A stretch of 64,000 nucleotides of DNA from Archaeoglobus sulfaticallidus PM70-1 (GTDB lineage Archaea; Halobacteriota; Archaeoglobi; Archaeoglobales; Archaeoglobaceae): assembly GCF_000385565.1 (NCBI RefSeq), contig NC_021169.1:434001-498000 (forward strand), read 5' to 3'. A program made the position numbers and the translations under genes. The notes beneath the pieces are model-generated. The model saw only the letters and a program-made list of their open reading frames with translations. It was not told the origin of the DNA and searched no databases. This document shows, in pieces, positions 26,004 to 34,717 of this stretch. Every line of letters begins with the position of its first letter. Positions within the stretch are counted from its first letter, which is position 1.

Positions 26004-26921
26004 ATGATGATTGATGGGTGGGAGGAATTCAAGATAATCAACAGAGCTTTAAATGAGCTTGTCGAAAACTCAAATTCAATTCCTAAAATAAAGAAGGCTT
26101 TAAAATATATCATCTCAGCGGGAGGTAAAAGAACCCGCCCGATAATTGTTTTACTCTCTGGGAAGATGTGTGGTGGAGATTACAACGATGTACTCAATGC
26201 AGCAATCTCTGTTGAGTTAATACATACAGCATCACTAGCCCACGATGACATAATTGACAGGGGCGTTATGAGGAGAAATGTCCGAACGCTCCACATAGAA
26301 TATGACTTGCCAGTAGCGATACTCGTAGGAGACTGGTTAATATCGAAATCCGTTGAGCTGACATCTATCTATGGAGAGGAAATAGTCAAGGAATTCGCGA
26401 GTGTCGGGAGGATGATGTCCGAAGGTGAGTTACTCGATGTTTACAGCACTAGGGAAGAGTTCAGTGAGAAGGATTACTTCAAGTGCATAGAGAGCAAAAC
26501 AGCTTCTCTATTTGCATACAGTGCTAAAAATGCGTGCAGAATAGTATCGGATGATGAAAAGGCTGCAGAAGAGCTCTTCAAATATGGAAGGAACCTTGGA
26601 ATGGCCTATCAGCTTGTTGATGACCTCATAGAGTACCTTGAGATATACGATGATAAAAGCTCTGAATTTGAGTCAAGAACGCTGCCAATGATTTACGAGG
26701 AGAAATACGGCTTTGATGAGGCTATATGCCGAACAATGGAGTTTATCAAGAAATATTCCATGGAAAGCGAGAAAGCACTAGATTACTTCGACCATTCTGA
26801 GGAGAGGGAAAAGCTCAGGTATATGATAAACTACATGACAAGAAATCAGATAAGGAGCTACATCGAAAAGAATAAAAGCAAGCTGAACACCCCAAGAGTA
26901 TCGGCTTATTTAGCTTTTTAG
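26004..26921 (+). CDS. Polyprenyl diphosphate synthase, probably long-chain
   Basis: This 305-residue trans-isoprenyl diphosphate synthase carries the first aspartate-rich motif DDIID at residues 81-85, preceded by GGKRTRP. The second motif reads DDLIE (206-210) instead of the usual DDxxD. The residue five places before the first motif, which limits chain length, is a small alanine (A76) and the next is serine. Archaeal GGPP synthases usually have a bulky aromatic there. A product longer than C20, such as the side chain of menaquinone, is therefore likely. CTTATAAAAG at about 25930 is a plausible TATA box, and GGTGTGTT precedes the ATG. Confidence 0.85.
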   Translation: MMIDGWEEFKIINRALNELVENSNSIPKIKKALKYIISAGGKRTRPIIVLLSGKMCGGDYNDVLNAAISVELIHTASLAHDDIIDRGVMRRNVRTLHIEYDLPVAILVGDWLISKSVELTSIYGEEIVKEFASVGRMMSEGELLDVYSTREEFSEKDYFKCIESKTASLFAYSAKNACRIVSDDEKAAEELFKYGRNLGMAYQLVDDLIEYLEIYDDKSSEFESRTLPMIYEEKYGFDEAICRTMEFIKKYSMESEKALDYFDHSEEREKLRYMINYMTRNQIRSYIEKNKSKLNTPRVSAYLAF

Positions 26922-26962
26922 ATTTTTTAGCCTGAACTTTTAGTAATCGATTTTTAAACTTG

Positions 26963-28492
26963 TTAGATCCTGATCAGCTGAAGGTTAGGGATCACGATTG
27001 ACAGAATTATCGATGCGAAAACCAGTATCGCCAGAACCTTTCCAGTATTCATCGATATCTTTTCTGCCCTGTCTCCATATTTTCTGCTTAACAGCATGGT
27101 CATCGTCTCGTGGAATACTCTACCACCGTCCAGCGGTATTGCTGGCAGGCAGTTGAACAGCCCAACATAGAAGTTGATCCACCCGATCCAGTACAGTGTG
27201 TTGAGCAGGTAGAATATTGTTTCTCCCTTGTCCTCCCAGAATCCCTGCGGGAGGAAGTAAAAGGAAGTCTCCTCCCCGAAACCTCTGAAATTTAATGGCA
27301 TCGAGACTAGTATGAACAATCCTTTTGGTGAGGACAGCATATCTGGAATGGACTTCAGCCAGTCGAGAAGCAGGCTGGAGTATGCGATCCTCATTCCTGA
27401 AATCTGTTCCTCTACTGAAACGCCCAAAAACCCGCTGTCATAGTTAGGATGCTTTGTAAGCTTTACCTCTTTGGTTATGAACTTTCCATCACTGTATAGA
27501 ACAACCTCAACAACTTGTTCGGGCTTTGTTTTCTTCATGGCGTTGAAGAAGGAGTTGATGGAATAGGTTCTTTCTCCGTTGATGGAATAAATTATCATGC
27601 CCTCTTTCAGCCCGGCATTTTTTGCCGGATAGCCATCGAGCAGGTAAACTATCCTGGGTCCAGCAAGGTTCTCAACTTTTATCTCCTTTACAACCCCATT
27701 TTTTTCGATCTCGATTGTTAGTATCTCGCTTTTCAGAACTTTATCCATATCTTCAGGGGTTTTTACCTCCACACCATTGATCTTCGTTATTATGGAATCT
27801 TTTTCCACTAAGCCATAAAGTGGAGAGTCTTCGTACACCCCAATGACGCTGACAGTTGGACTTAAAAAGTTGATCAGGTAGAAGAAGAGGGAGAATGCAA
27901 AAATAGCCACTATGAAGTTGCTTATAACCCCAGCCGAGAATATTCTTATTCTCTGAATTCTTTTTACGCTCTGACTCATCAACTGTCCTTCATCAGGCTC
28001 TGCAAAACCACCTATTGGGACTAAAGCGAGTATTATGCCCATGGCTTTTACCTTAACACCCTCTACCCGGCATAGTATTGCGTGGCTGAACTCATGGACG
28101 ACAAGTGTTACGAGCAGTCCTATAACCCCCCACTCAAACGGGATCCAGTCGTTTACACCGGGAATGAGCAGAATATTTTTCGGATTTGTAATCTCTGACG
28201 GAGGAGGTGGGTTTGTGAACAGGACTATGTCCATCAGTATTATCAGAACGAACATGAAAATCATTCCGGCAAATACTGCTGGAATTCCTGCGTTTGCAAA
28301 CAACCTCCAGAATCTTTTCTTTTTTCCGATCTTATCTATCAGTTCAAGTCCTTTCTCTGTTTTTATCATCAGAATTGGACCATAAGCTGTGATTCCATGC
28401 TTTTCAAGAATTTTCTTGGAGTTAAGGATCGCAACAACTACCCAGTAAACGATAAATATTCCGACACCCAGCAGCAATGTGTGGGAAACCAT
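26963..28492 (-). CDS. Site-2 protease family (M50) intramembrane metalloprotease with PDZ-like domains
   Basis: This is a 509-residue membrane protein. The zinc site HEFSH (in LVVHEFSHAILCRVEG) lies in an early helix. The second conserved motif LPAIPLDGGRVFHE sits near the C-terminus and supplies the third ligand. Two PDZ-like repeats lie between them: VIGVYEDSPLYGLVEKDSIITKING and GYPAKNAGLKEGMIIYSING. The architecture fits RseP/S2P proteases, which cleave membrane-bound substrates after a first cut and often release regulators. The first methionine MVSHTLLLGVGIF starts directly with a membrane helix. Its 5' end overlaps the region upstream of cutA, and the two genes are divergent. Confidence 0.9.
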   Translation of the reverse strand: MVSHTLLLGVGIFIVYWVVVAILNSKKILEKHGITAYGPILMIKTEKGLELIDKIGKKKRFWRLFANAGIPAVFAGMIFMFVLIILMDIVLFTNPPPPSEITNPKNILLIPGVNDWIPFEWGVIGLLVTLVVHEFSHAILCRVEGVKVKAMGIILALVPIGGFAEPDEGQLMSQSVKRIQRIRIFSAGVISNFIVAIFAFSLFFYLINFLSPTVSVIGVYEDSPLYGLVEKDSIITKINGVEVKTPEDMDKVLKSEILTIEIEKNGVVKEIKVENLAGPRIVYLLDGYPAKNAGLKEGMIIYSINGERTYSINSFFNAMKKTKPEQVVEVVLYSDGKFITKEVKLTKHPNYDSGFLGVSVEEQISGMRIAYSSLLLDWLKSIPDMLSSPKGLFILVSMPLNFRGFGEETSFYFLPQGFWEDKGETIFYLLNTLYWIGWINFYVGLFNCLPAIPLDGGRVFHETMTMLLSRKYGDRAEKISMNTGKVLAILVFASIILSIVIPNLQLIRI

Positions 28493-28544
28493 TTATTTTA
28501 CCTCTCTCCTCTTTCAATTTAAAAAACCATTGGAGGGTTGTTGT

Positions 28545-28853
28545 ATGTATTTGTTCATATATGTTACGGCTAAGGATGAAGAGGAGGCTGAAAAGATAGC
28601 AACAGTCCTGCTGGAGAAAAGGCTGGTTGCCTGCGTGAACATGTTCAACATAAAGTCGATGTACATCTGGGAGGGGAAGATTGAGAAATCTCCGGAGGTT
28701 GTGATGATCCTCAAAACTAAAGCGGAAAAGTTTAAGGAGATAAGGGATGAAATAAAGAGGATACACAGCTATGAAGTGCCATGTATATGTGCGATTAGCA
28801 TAGAGGATGGACTGAGAGAGTTCCTGAGCTGGATCGATGAGACTGTAGGATGA
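28545..28853 (+). CDS. cutA: CutA-family protein
   Basis: This encodes 102 residues from the ATG at 28545, with GGAGG eight bases upstream. An in-frame start at 28479 would add 22 non-conserved residues. The sequence has the ferredoxin-like CutA pattern: YVTAKDEEEAEKIATVLLEKRLVACVNMF, SMYIWEGKIEKSPEVVMILKT and a C-terminal LREFLSWIDETV. CutA forms very stable trimers and is linked to divalent metal tolerance, although its role in archaea is uncertain. It heads a plus-strand run of genes that continues to the release factor. Confidence 0.93.
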   Translation: MYLFIYVTAKDEEEAEKIATVLLEKRLVACVNMFNIKSMYIWEGKIEKSPEVVMILKTKAEKFKEIRDEIKRIHSYEVPCICAISIEDGLREFLSWIDETVG

Positions 28854-28887
28854 ATGGAAGGATGAATGTAATGCGAAGGATAAGGAA

Positions 28888-29595
28888 ATGAGAAAGAAAA
28901 CGGCCATATTTGGGGAAAGCAGGAAGGTTGTTTACTCCGAAGAGAGATGGAATCTCCTTGAGGAGAAGAGGGACAGGGCTATAGAAATAATGGAAAAATT
29001 CGAGGAGAGGGCGATCCCTTCCGGGGTTTACGGTAGCGTGGCAAGAGGAGATGTAAATGTGAGCAGCGACATCGACATCTTTGTCAATTTAAGGCTGCCA
29101 TCGTATCTGATCGAGCTACTCGTTGAGGACTTTGGGATTCTGGAGAGGAAGATCGTTCAGGCCACTCCGAACTATGCGATAAAGGGTGACATAGCTCTGA
29201 CAGACAACACCAAAATAAGCTTTCCGCTTGTTGGCTTTAAGGATAGGGAGATCGAGTTTTACAGGTTCGGTGGATTTCTCAACTACAAACAGCTTGAAAA
29301 AAATGAGAGGGTTGCAGGGGTTGATAAAAGGCTGATGCTGATAGTTCCCAAGGAGTACGGCCATTTAGAGATGCCGATAACGGATATAGATGAGATTGAA
29401 CTTTCCAAAATTGTGGGAGTAAGTTTGGACATAATCAGGGAGCGAAAAAGGGTGCTTGAGAGGAGGAGGGAGACCGGTAGGACAGGAGTATTTTTAAACC
29501 AATTGGTTCCAGATCATGAAAGTTTCGAGTCATATCTCGAGCAGATAGCCAGTAAAAATCCCGCAGTAAGGAAAGTGCTTAGGGAAAGGGGTTGA
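28888..29595 (+). CDS. Archaeal nucleotidyltransferase-domain protein
   Basis: This 235-residue protein has a minimal polymerase-beta nucleotidyltransferase fold. The active-site loop reads GVYGSVARGDVNVSSDIDIFV, with GS and the DxD pair intact, and a third acidic position is likely in IKGDIALTD. The C-terminal half is helical and basic. It resembles an archaeal family annotated only as predicted nucleotidyltransferase. The next gene, a radical SAM protein, starts one base after its stop, suggesting joint function. Substrate is not predictable. Confidence 0.78.
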   Translation: MRKKTAIFGESRKVVYSEERWNLLEEKRDRAIEIMEKFEERAIPSGVYGSVARGDVNVSSDIDIFVNLRLPSYLIELLVEDFGILERKIVQATPNYAIKGDIALTDNTKISFPLVGFKDREIEFYRFGGFLNYKQLEKNERVAGVDKRLMLIVPKEYGHLEMPITDIDEIELSKIVGVSLDIIRERKRVLERRRETGRTGVFLNQLVPDHESFESYLEQIASKNPAVRKVLRERG

Positions 29596-29596
29596 G

Positions 29597-30613
29597 ATGA
29601 GAGAGATAATAGAGATCGAAGAGGGAAGCTACTACACATACCTTCCCGAAGGATGTGAAATATGCAGGGATGGTGGGAAGCTCGTGCTATTCCTCACAGG
29701 AGAGTGTGTACACTCATGCTACTACTGCCCGATCTCTGAGGAGAGGAAAGGCAAAGATGTGATGTTTGCCAACGAAAGAGAGGTAAAATCCCTCGAGGAC
29801 ATTGAAAAAGAAATTGAGCTGATGTCCGCAGAGGGGGCAGGAATAACTGGGGGAGAGCCATTAGCCAAGCAAAAGAGGCTACTGGAAGTCCTTAAATTTT
29901 TGAAGGAGTTTGATATGCACATACACATTTATACGAGCATCCCGGCTGGATGGAGAACGATTGAGAAAATTGCTGACTACACGGATGAGATAAGATTCCA
30001 TCCGGTCGGGCTTGAAAATGCCGAGAAATTCATCGACAGTATAAGGTATGCCAAGGAACTGGGGATAGATGCGGGATTTGAGATTCCAGCCCTGTACTTC
30101 AAGCCGGACATTGCGGAGATAGCGAACTCCCTCGACTGCTTCGTGAATCTGAACGAACTCGAATTCTCTCATACGAACTATGAAAAGCTGATCGAGAGGG
30201 GATATAAGGTTGATGAGTTCTATGGATCGATCGGGAGTGATGAAATCGCTGATAGCTATCTGCGGGTAGTAAGGAAATTCCATTACTGCACCGCGACATT
30301 CAAAGATGCAGTTCAGTTCAGGAGGAGACTCCTCAGGATGGCTTTAAACCATCCGGAGATGTATGATGTCTTAGAGGATGGAACGATAATGTGTGGTTTG
30401 CTTAAAGGAGATGGAGAAAAAATTCAAAAAGCCATTGATTTTTTAACTATGGTGTCTGAAGAGTATGTTAGGATCTCGGATATTGAGGTTGAGATCCGAA
30501 CTGAGACAGCGAGAAGGTATCTTAACAAATTCAAAGAAATTGGACTTGAGGTCAGCATAATCGAAAGATATCCTACATCGAAAAGAATCATCGTTGAGGT
30601 AGAGCCGCTATGA
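29597..30613 (+). CDS. Radical SAM protein, archaeal (COG2108-like)
   Basis: This 338-residue protein has the radical SAM cluster motif CVHSCYYC near residue 36, preceded by a CEICRDGGKLVLFLTG segment with another cysteine pair. The SAM-binding GGEPLAKQKRLLEVLKFLK follows. The cluster would cleave S-adenosylmethionine to a 5'-deoxyadenosyl radical, but the reaction is unknown. It sits between a nucleotidyltransferase and a DUF2551 protein whose ATG overlaps this stop (ATGA). That tight conserved-looking arrangement suggests a nucleotide or RNA modification theme. Confidence 0.85.
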   Translation: MREIIEIEEGSYYTYLPEGCEICRDGGKLVLFLTGECVHSCYYCPISEERKGKDVMFANEREVKSLEDIEKEIELMSAEGAGITGGEPLAKQKRLLEVLKFLKEFDMHIHIYTSIPAGWRTIEKIADYTDEIRFHPVGLENAEKFIDSIRYAKELGIDAGFEIPALYFKPDIAEIANSLDCFVNLNELEFSHTNYEKLIERGYKVDEFYGSIGSDEIADSYLRVVRKFHYCTATFKDAVQFRRRLLRMALNHPEMYDVLEDGTIMCGLLKGDGEKIQKAIDFLTMVSEEYVRISDIEVEIRTETARRYLNKFKEIGLEVSIIERYPTSKRIIVEVEPL

Positions 30614-30993
30614 GCGTGAAAGATGAAGGAGTGAAAGGTGAAGAAGTGAAGGAGTCTGCCGATGTTAATCCCAAGGTGACGAAAGAAATAGAGGTTAGGC
30701 TCAGGAAGTACCTTGATAGAGACAAAAAGAAAGTTAGGTCAGCCCTGCTCAGGATTCTGCTTAGCGGAAAGAAGTACACGACGGATGAAATCTACGAAGA
30801 GCTGAAAGCATCTGGTGTTGATATAAAGATGAGGGGAGTCTCTGCGATGGTTGGTTTGATAAGTGCGAGATTGGGAATAGTGAAGATGGAACTTGGAAAT
30901 AAAAACAGGTATTACCTCAAGAAGGAGTATTACGATCTCGTAAGAAGGATTCTTGAAGAGTACATGATAAAGGCTGAGAAGAATGAGGATTAA
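30610..30993 (+). CDS. DUF2551 family protein
   Basis: This is a 127-residue, highly charged protein. Residues 25-115 match the archaeal DUF2551 pattern: EVRLRKYLDRDKKKVRSALLR, KYTTDEIYEELKASGVDIKMRGVSAMVGLISARLGI and NRYYLKKEYYDLVRR. The predicted fold is a winged helix, so DNA or RNA binding is likely. The start overlaps the radical SAM stop, and its own 3' end overlaps the uppS start by 11 bases. It is thus translationally coupled on both sides. Confidence 0.83.
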   Translation: MSVKDEGVKGEEVKESADVNPKVTKEIEVRLRKYLDRDKKKVRSALLRILLSGKKYTTDEIYEELKASGVDIKMRGVSAMVGLISARLGIVKMELGNKNRYYLKKEYYDLVRRILEEYMIKAEKNED

Positions 30994-31768
30994 TCTGGGG
31001 ATAATATACAGAATATATGAGAAAAAGCTCACTTCTGAAGTATTAAAACGGCAGATGCCGTCTCACATAGCCATCATTATGGATGGTAATAGAAGATATG
31101 CGAGAAGTAGGGGTATGCCCGTTAAAATGGGTCATTATTTCGGATCCAAGAAAGCTGAAGAGGTTCTGAACTGGTGCTGGGAACTCAGGATCAAAAACCT
31201 TACAGCCTATGCTTTTTCAACTGAAAATTTCAGAAGGGATAATGAGGAGAAGAAGAACATCTTCGAGCTGATGAAGAGAGAGTTGAGGAGGCTGGTTGAG
31301 GATCCAAGAATCCATAAAAATAAGGTTAGGGTTAGGATAATAGGCAGAAGAGATCTTCTGCCTGAAAGCCTCATTGAGGTGGTTGAAGAGGTTGAAAGAA
31401 GGACTAAAAAGTATAAAAATTTCTTTCTGAATCTGGCCATAGCCTATGGCGGAAGACAGGAAATTCTGGATGCGATAAAGAATATCCTCAGGAATGTTAA
31501 AGACGGTAAAATAGATCTGGATGATATAGATGAGAACCTGATTGAGCAGCATCTGTACACCAACTGCGGGAATCCCAAAGTTGATCTGCTCATAAGGACT
31601 GGAGGAGAGCAGAGGTTATCGAACTTCCTTCCGTGGCAGTCGGCAAAGGGAGTTGCCTATTTCTGTGACATTTACTGGCCCGAGTTCAGGAAGATAGACC
31701 TCCTGAGGGCGATAAGGACATGGCAGAACCTTAAGGAAAGAGAAATTCAAGGAGAGGTGATTTCATGA
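30983..31768 (+). CDS. uppS: Undecaprenyl/cis-polyprenyl diphosphate synthase
   Basis: This 261-residue cis-prenyltransferase carries the conserved IAIIMDGNRRYARSRG segment with the catalytic Asp, and also AYAFSTENFRR. The C-terminal LLIRTGGEQRLSNFLPWQSAKG and VYFCDIYWPEF-like blocks are present. In archaea it makes the dolichol-type lipid carrier for N-glycosylation and S-layer assembly. About 25 extra residues precede the catalytic core. The gene overlaps DUF2551 upstream and prf1 downstream (ATGA). Confidence 0.95.
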   Translation: MRINLGIIYRIYEKKLTSEVLKRQMPSHIAIIMDGNRRYARSRGMPVKMGHYFGSKKAEEVLNWCWELRIKNLTAYAFSTENFRRDNEEKKNIFELMKRELRRLVEDPRIHKNKVRVRIIGRRDLLPESLIEVVEEVERRTKKYKNFFLNLAIAYGGRQEILDAIKNILRNVKDGKIDLDDIDENLIEQHLYTNCGNPKVDLLIRTGGEQRLSNFLPWQSAKGVAYFCDIYWPEFRKIDLLRAIRTWQNLKEREIQGEVIS

Positions 31769-32988
31769 CTTCCAAGCTGACATATGAGTTTAAGAGGAAG
31801 CTTGAAGAGCTGGAAAAGATGAAGGGTAGGGGAACCGAGCTTATAACCCTGTACATTCCTCCTGATAAGAACATTGCCGATGTTGCAAACCAGCTGAGGA
31901 GTGAACTCAGTCAGGCGGCTAATATAAAGTCCAAGCAAACGAGAACGAGTGTTATGGCTGGTCTGGAGGCGATACTTCAGAGGTTGAAGTACTACAAAAA
32001 ACCACCAGAGCATGGAATGGTCATACTGAGCGGAAATATCGATCTCGGAGGGGGGAAACAGAAGCAGATAACAGAGATAATTGAACCTCCAGAGCCGGTA
32101 CCGCTTTACAAGTACCACTGCGATTCGAGCTTCTATCTCGAACCTCTGAAGGATATGCTGAAAGAAAAGAAGGTCTATGGCTTGATAGTGATAGACAGGA
32201 GGGAGGCGGCGATTGGACTGCTAAGGGGGAAGAGGATCGAGGTTTTGAACTATGCCTCATCGATGGTTCCGGGCAAGCACAGACAGGGTGGTCAGAGCAG
32301 CGTGAGGTTCGAGAGGCTGAGGGAGATAGCGATCCACGAGTTCTACAAGAAAGTTGGTGACAAAGCAACTGAAGCTTTGCTCCCGCATCTCGAAAATCTG
32401 GTTGGGGTTTTGATAGGAGGGCCAAGCCCGACAAAAGAGGAGTTCTATGAGGGAGAATATCTGCATCACGAACTTCAGAAGAGGATAATTGGGTTGTTCG
32501 ATGTAAGTTATACGGATGAGAGCGGGCTTTACGAGCTTGTGGAGAAAGCGCAGGACAAGCTACAGGAGCTGGATCTGATCAGGGAGAAGAAGCTGATAAG
32601 CAGATTTCTGCATGAGATCGCAAAGGATGGGCTTGTTGCATATGGCGAGGAGGAAGTAAGAAAGTATCTTGAGATCGGAGCGGTTGATATACTATTGCTG
32701 AGCGAGGATTTGAGGTATGACAGGGTTAAATACAAATGTCCTGTATGTGGGAAAGAAGAGATCGTTACACTGAGGCAGGGAATGGAAAAGATTCCGAAAT
32801 GTGAGGAAGATGGAGTTACGATGGAGGAGGTTGAAAGGGAGGACGTTGTGCTTGAGTTAACTGAGCTTGCGGAATCCATGGGTGCAAGGGTTGAGTTCAT
32901 ATCAACGGAATCTGAAGAGGGAGCAATGCTGATGAACGCTTTTGGTGGCATAGGTGCTATCTTGAGATTTAAGCCCGAGAACAATTAG
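31765..32988 (+). CDS. prf1: Peptide chain release factor aRF1
   Basis: This 407-residue class 1 release factor carries NIKS at residues 53-56, which reads the stop codon, and GGQ at 175-177 (RQGGQSS), which triggers peptidyl-tRNA hydrolysis. The C-terminal domain holds a zinc-ribbon pattern (CPVCGKEE, then CEEDGV). The single factor recognises all three stops in archaea. A strong ribosome binding site (GGAGAGGTGA) precedes the ATG, which overlaps the uppS stop. argS follows 26 bases later. Confidence 0.97.
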   Translation: MTSKLTYEFKRKLEELEKMKGRGTELITLYIPPDKNIADVANQLRSELSQAANIKSKQTRTSVMAGLEAILQRLKYYKKPPEHGMVILSGNIDLGGGKQKQITEIIEPPEPVPLYKYHCDSSFYLEPLKDMLKEKKVYGLIVIDRREAAIGLLRGKRIEVLNYASSMVPGKHRQGGQSSVRFERLREIAIHEFYKKVGDKATEALLPHLENLVGVLIGGPSPTKEEFYEGEYLHHELQKRIIGLFDVSYTDESGLYELVEKAQDKLQELDLIREKKLISRFLHEIAKDGLVAYGEEEVRKYLEIGAVDILLLSEDLRYDRVKYKCPVCGKEEIVTLRQGMEKIPKCEEDGVTMEEVEREDVVLELTELAESMGARVEFISTESEEGAMLMNAFGGIGAILRFKPENN

Positions 32989-33014
32989 ATGGGCTTGGAT
33001 AGTTAGGTGAGATT

Positions 33015-34694
33015 ATGTTCAGAATCTTCAGAAAGGATGTTGAAAAAGCGTTAGAAAGCGTTTTGGGCTATTCTGTAAGCAACTTTGTTAGGGAGAGCGA
33101 GCATGCTGACCTCTCATGCACAGTAGCCTTTAAGCTTGCTAAGGAGAGAGAAAGAAAACCAAACGAGATTGCTGAAGAGATTGTGGAAGAGCTTGTAGAT
33201 GAGATCTCCGAGTATATCGGAAGTGTTGAGGCCGTAAACGGATACATAAACTTCAACGCCAGTTATGAGTTTTTGGAGGATGCTGTTAACACGATACTCG
33301 ATGAGGATGAGGATTATGGCTCCATGACGGAGCAGGGAGAAGTTCTGATAGAGCATACCTCAGCAAATCCCGATGGGCCCTTGCACATAGGACACATAAG
33401 GAACTCGATAATAGGAGACACCCTCGCAAGAATTTTCAGAAAAGCTGGCTTTAATGTCACCACCCAGTACTACATGAACGACATGGGCAGGCAGGTGGCT
33501 CTGGCTGTTCTCGGCGTTAGGAGATTTGGTCTGAGCGATGAGAAACCGGATCATGCCGTGGCTAAAGCATACATAGAGATAAACAGGCTCATGGAAGATA
33601 ATCCTGAGGAGAAAGAGAAGATTCAGGCTGAGGCGGATAGGATAATGCTCGATTATGAGCTTGGCAAGGAGTATGCGGTGGAGGAGTTCAGAAGGGTAGT
33701 TGAAACTGCATTGACGGGGATAATGGAAACGCTCTCAAACCTGAACATTGAGCATGATGAGGTTGTATGGGAATCGGAGTTCATAAGGAACGGTTATGTT
33801 GATAAGGTTCTCAAGAAGATTGAGGAGCTTGGGTTGCTGTTGAAGGATGGAGCCTGGTTCATAGATCTTCAATCAAAGGGATATGAGAAGAATGTTGTTG
33901 TCAGGAGAGAGAACGGGACAACGCTGTATATCACAAGAGATCTGGCATATCATGCCTGGAAGAATGAGAACTTTGAGAGGTTCATAAACATTCTCGGTTC
34001 AGATCACAAGCTTATCGGGAAGCAGCTGAGCGATATACTTCAGCTTCTTGGGCTCAAACCTCCTGAAATAGTGTTCTTTGAATTCGTCTCTCTGCCTGAA
34101 GGGTCGATGAGCACGAGGAAAGGCAAGTTCATCTCAGCTGATGATCTAATAAGAAGGGTTTACAACGAAGCCTACAGTCTCCTCAAGGACAGAAACTTCA
34201 GCGAGGAGGAGAAAAAGGAGATAGCGAGGAGTGTAGCTGTGGGTGCTCTAAGGTTCGACTTCGTCAGGGTGTCTCCAGAGAAGCCCATGACCTTCGACTG
34301 GAAGAAAGCCCTCGATTTCGAGAGGCAGACGGCAAGCTACATCCAGTACTCCCATGCAAGGGCGTGCAGCATAATGCGAAAGGCTGTGGAGAAGGGTATG
34401 CCCGATCTTGAAATTTCTGGAGAGATTTGCACAATGGAAGAGAGGAAGCTGATCCTGACACTCTCGAAGTTCACAACGGTCATTGAGAGAATACTTAGGG
34501 AGCTGCGACCAAATGTCTTCGCGGACTATCTCATGGATGTGGCGATCAGGTTCAACGACTTCTACACGACTCATCCAGTTCTGAAGGAAAGCAGCGAGGT
34601 AAGGATGCACAGGCTCGCAATAGTCGATGCCACAAGGATAGTTTTGAAGAACGGCCTCGAGCTACTGGGAATAGATGCACTGGAAAAAATGTAA
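33015..34694 (+). CDS. argS: Arginyl-tRNA synthetase
   Basis: This is a 559-residue class I synthetase. HIGH is exact at residues 124-127 (SANPDGPLHIGHIRNS) and the KMSKS equivalent is MSTRKG at about 365-370. An N-terminal additional domain that recognises the tRNA D-loop and a C-terminal anticodon-binding helical domain ending in LGIDALEKM are both complete. GGTGAG precedes the ATG. The gene ends the run that began with cutA and is convergent with the methylmalonyl-CoA mutase operon. Confidence 0.97.
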   Translation: MFRIFRKDVEKALESVLGYSVSNFVRESEHADLSCTVAFKLAKERERKPNEIAEEIVEELVDEISEYIGSVEAVNGYINFNASYEFLEDAVNTILDEDEDYGSMTEQGEVLIEHTSANPDGPLHIGHIRNSIIGDTLARIFRKAGFNVTTQYYMNDMGRQVALAVLGVRRFGLSDEKPDHAVAKAYIEINRLMEDNPEEKEKIQAEADRIMLDYELGKEYAVEEFRRVVETALTGIMETLSNLNIEHDEVVWESEFIRNGYVDKVLKKIEELGLLLKDGAWFIDLQSKGYEKNVVVRRENGTTLYITRDLAYHAWKNENFERFINILGSDHKLIGKQLSDILQLLGLKPPEIVFFEFVSLPEGSMSTRKGKFISADDLIRRVYNEAYSLLKDRNFSEEEKKEIARSVAVGALRFDFVRVSPEKPMTFDWKKALDFERQTASYIQYSHARACSIMRKAVEKGMPDLEISGEICTMEERKLILTLSKFTTVIERILRELRPNVFADYLMDVAIRFNDFYTTHPVLKESSEVRMHRLAIVDATRIVLKNGLELLGIDALEKM

Positions 34695-34717
34695 CGGAGT
34701 TGAAATAATATAAAAGG

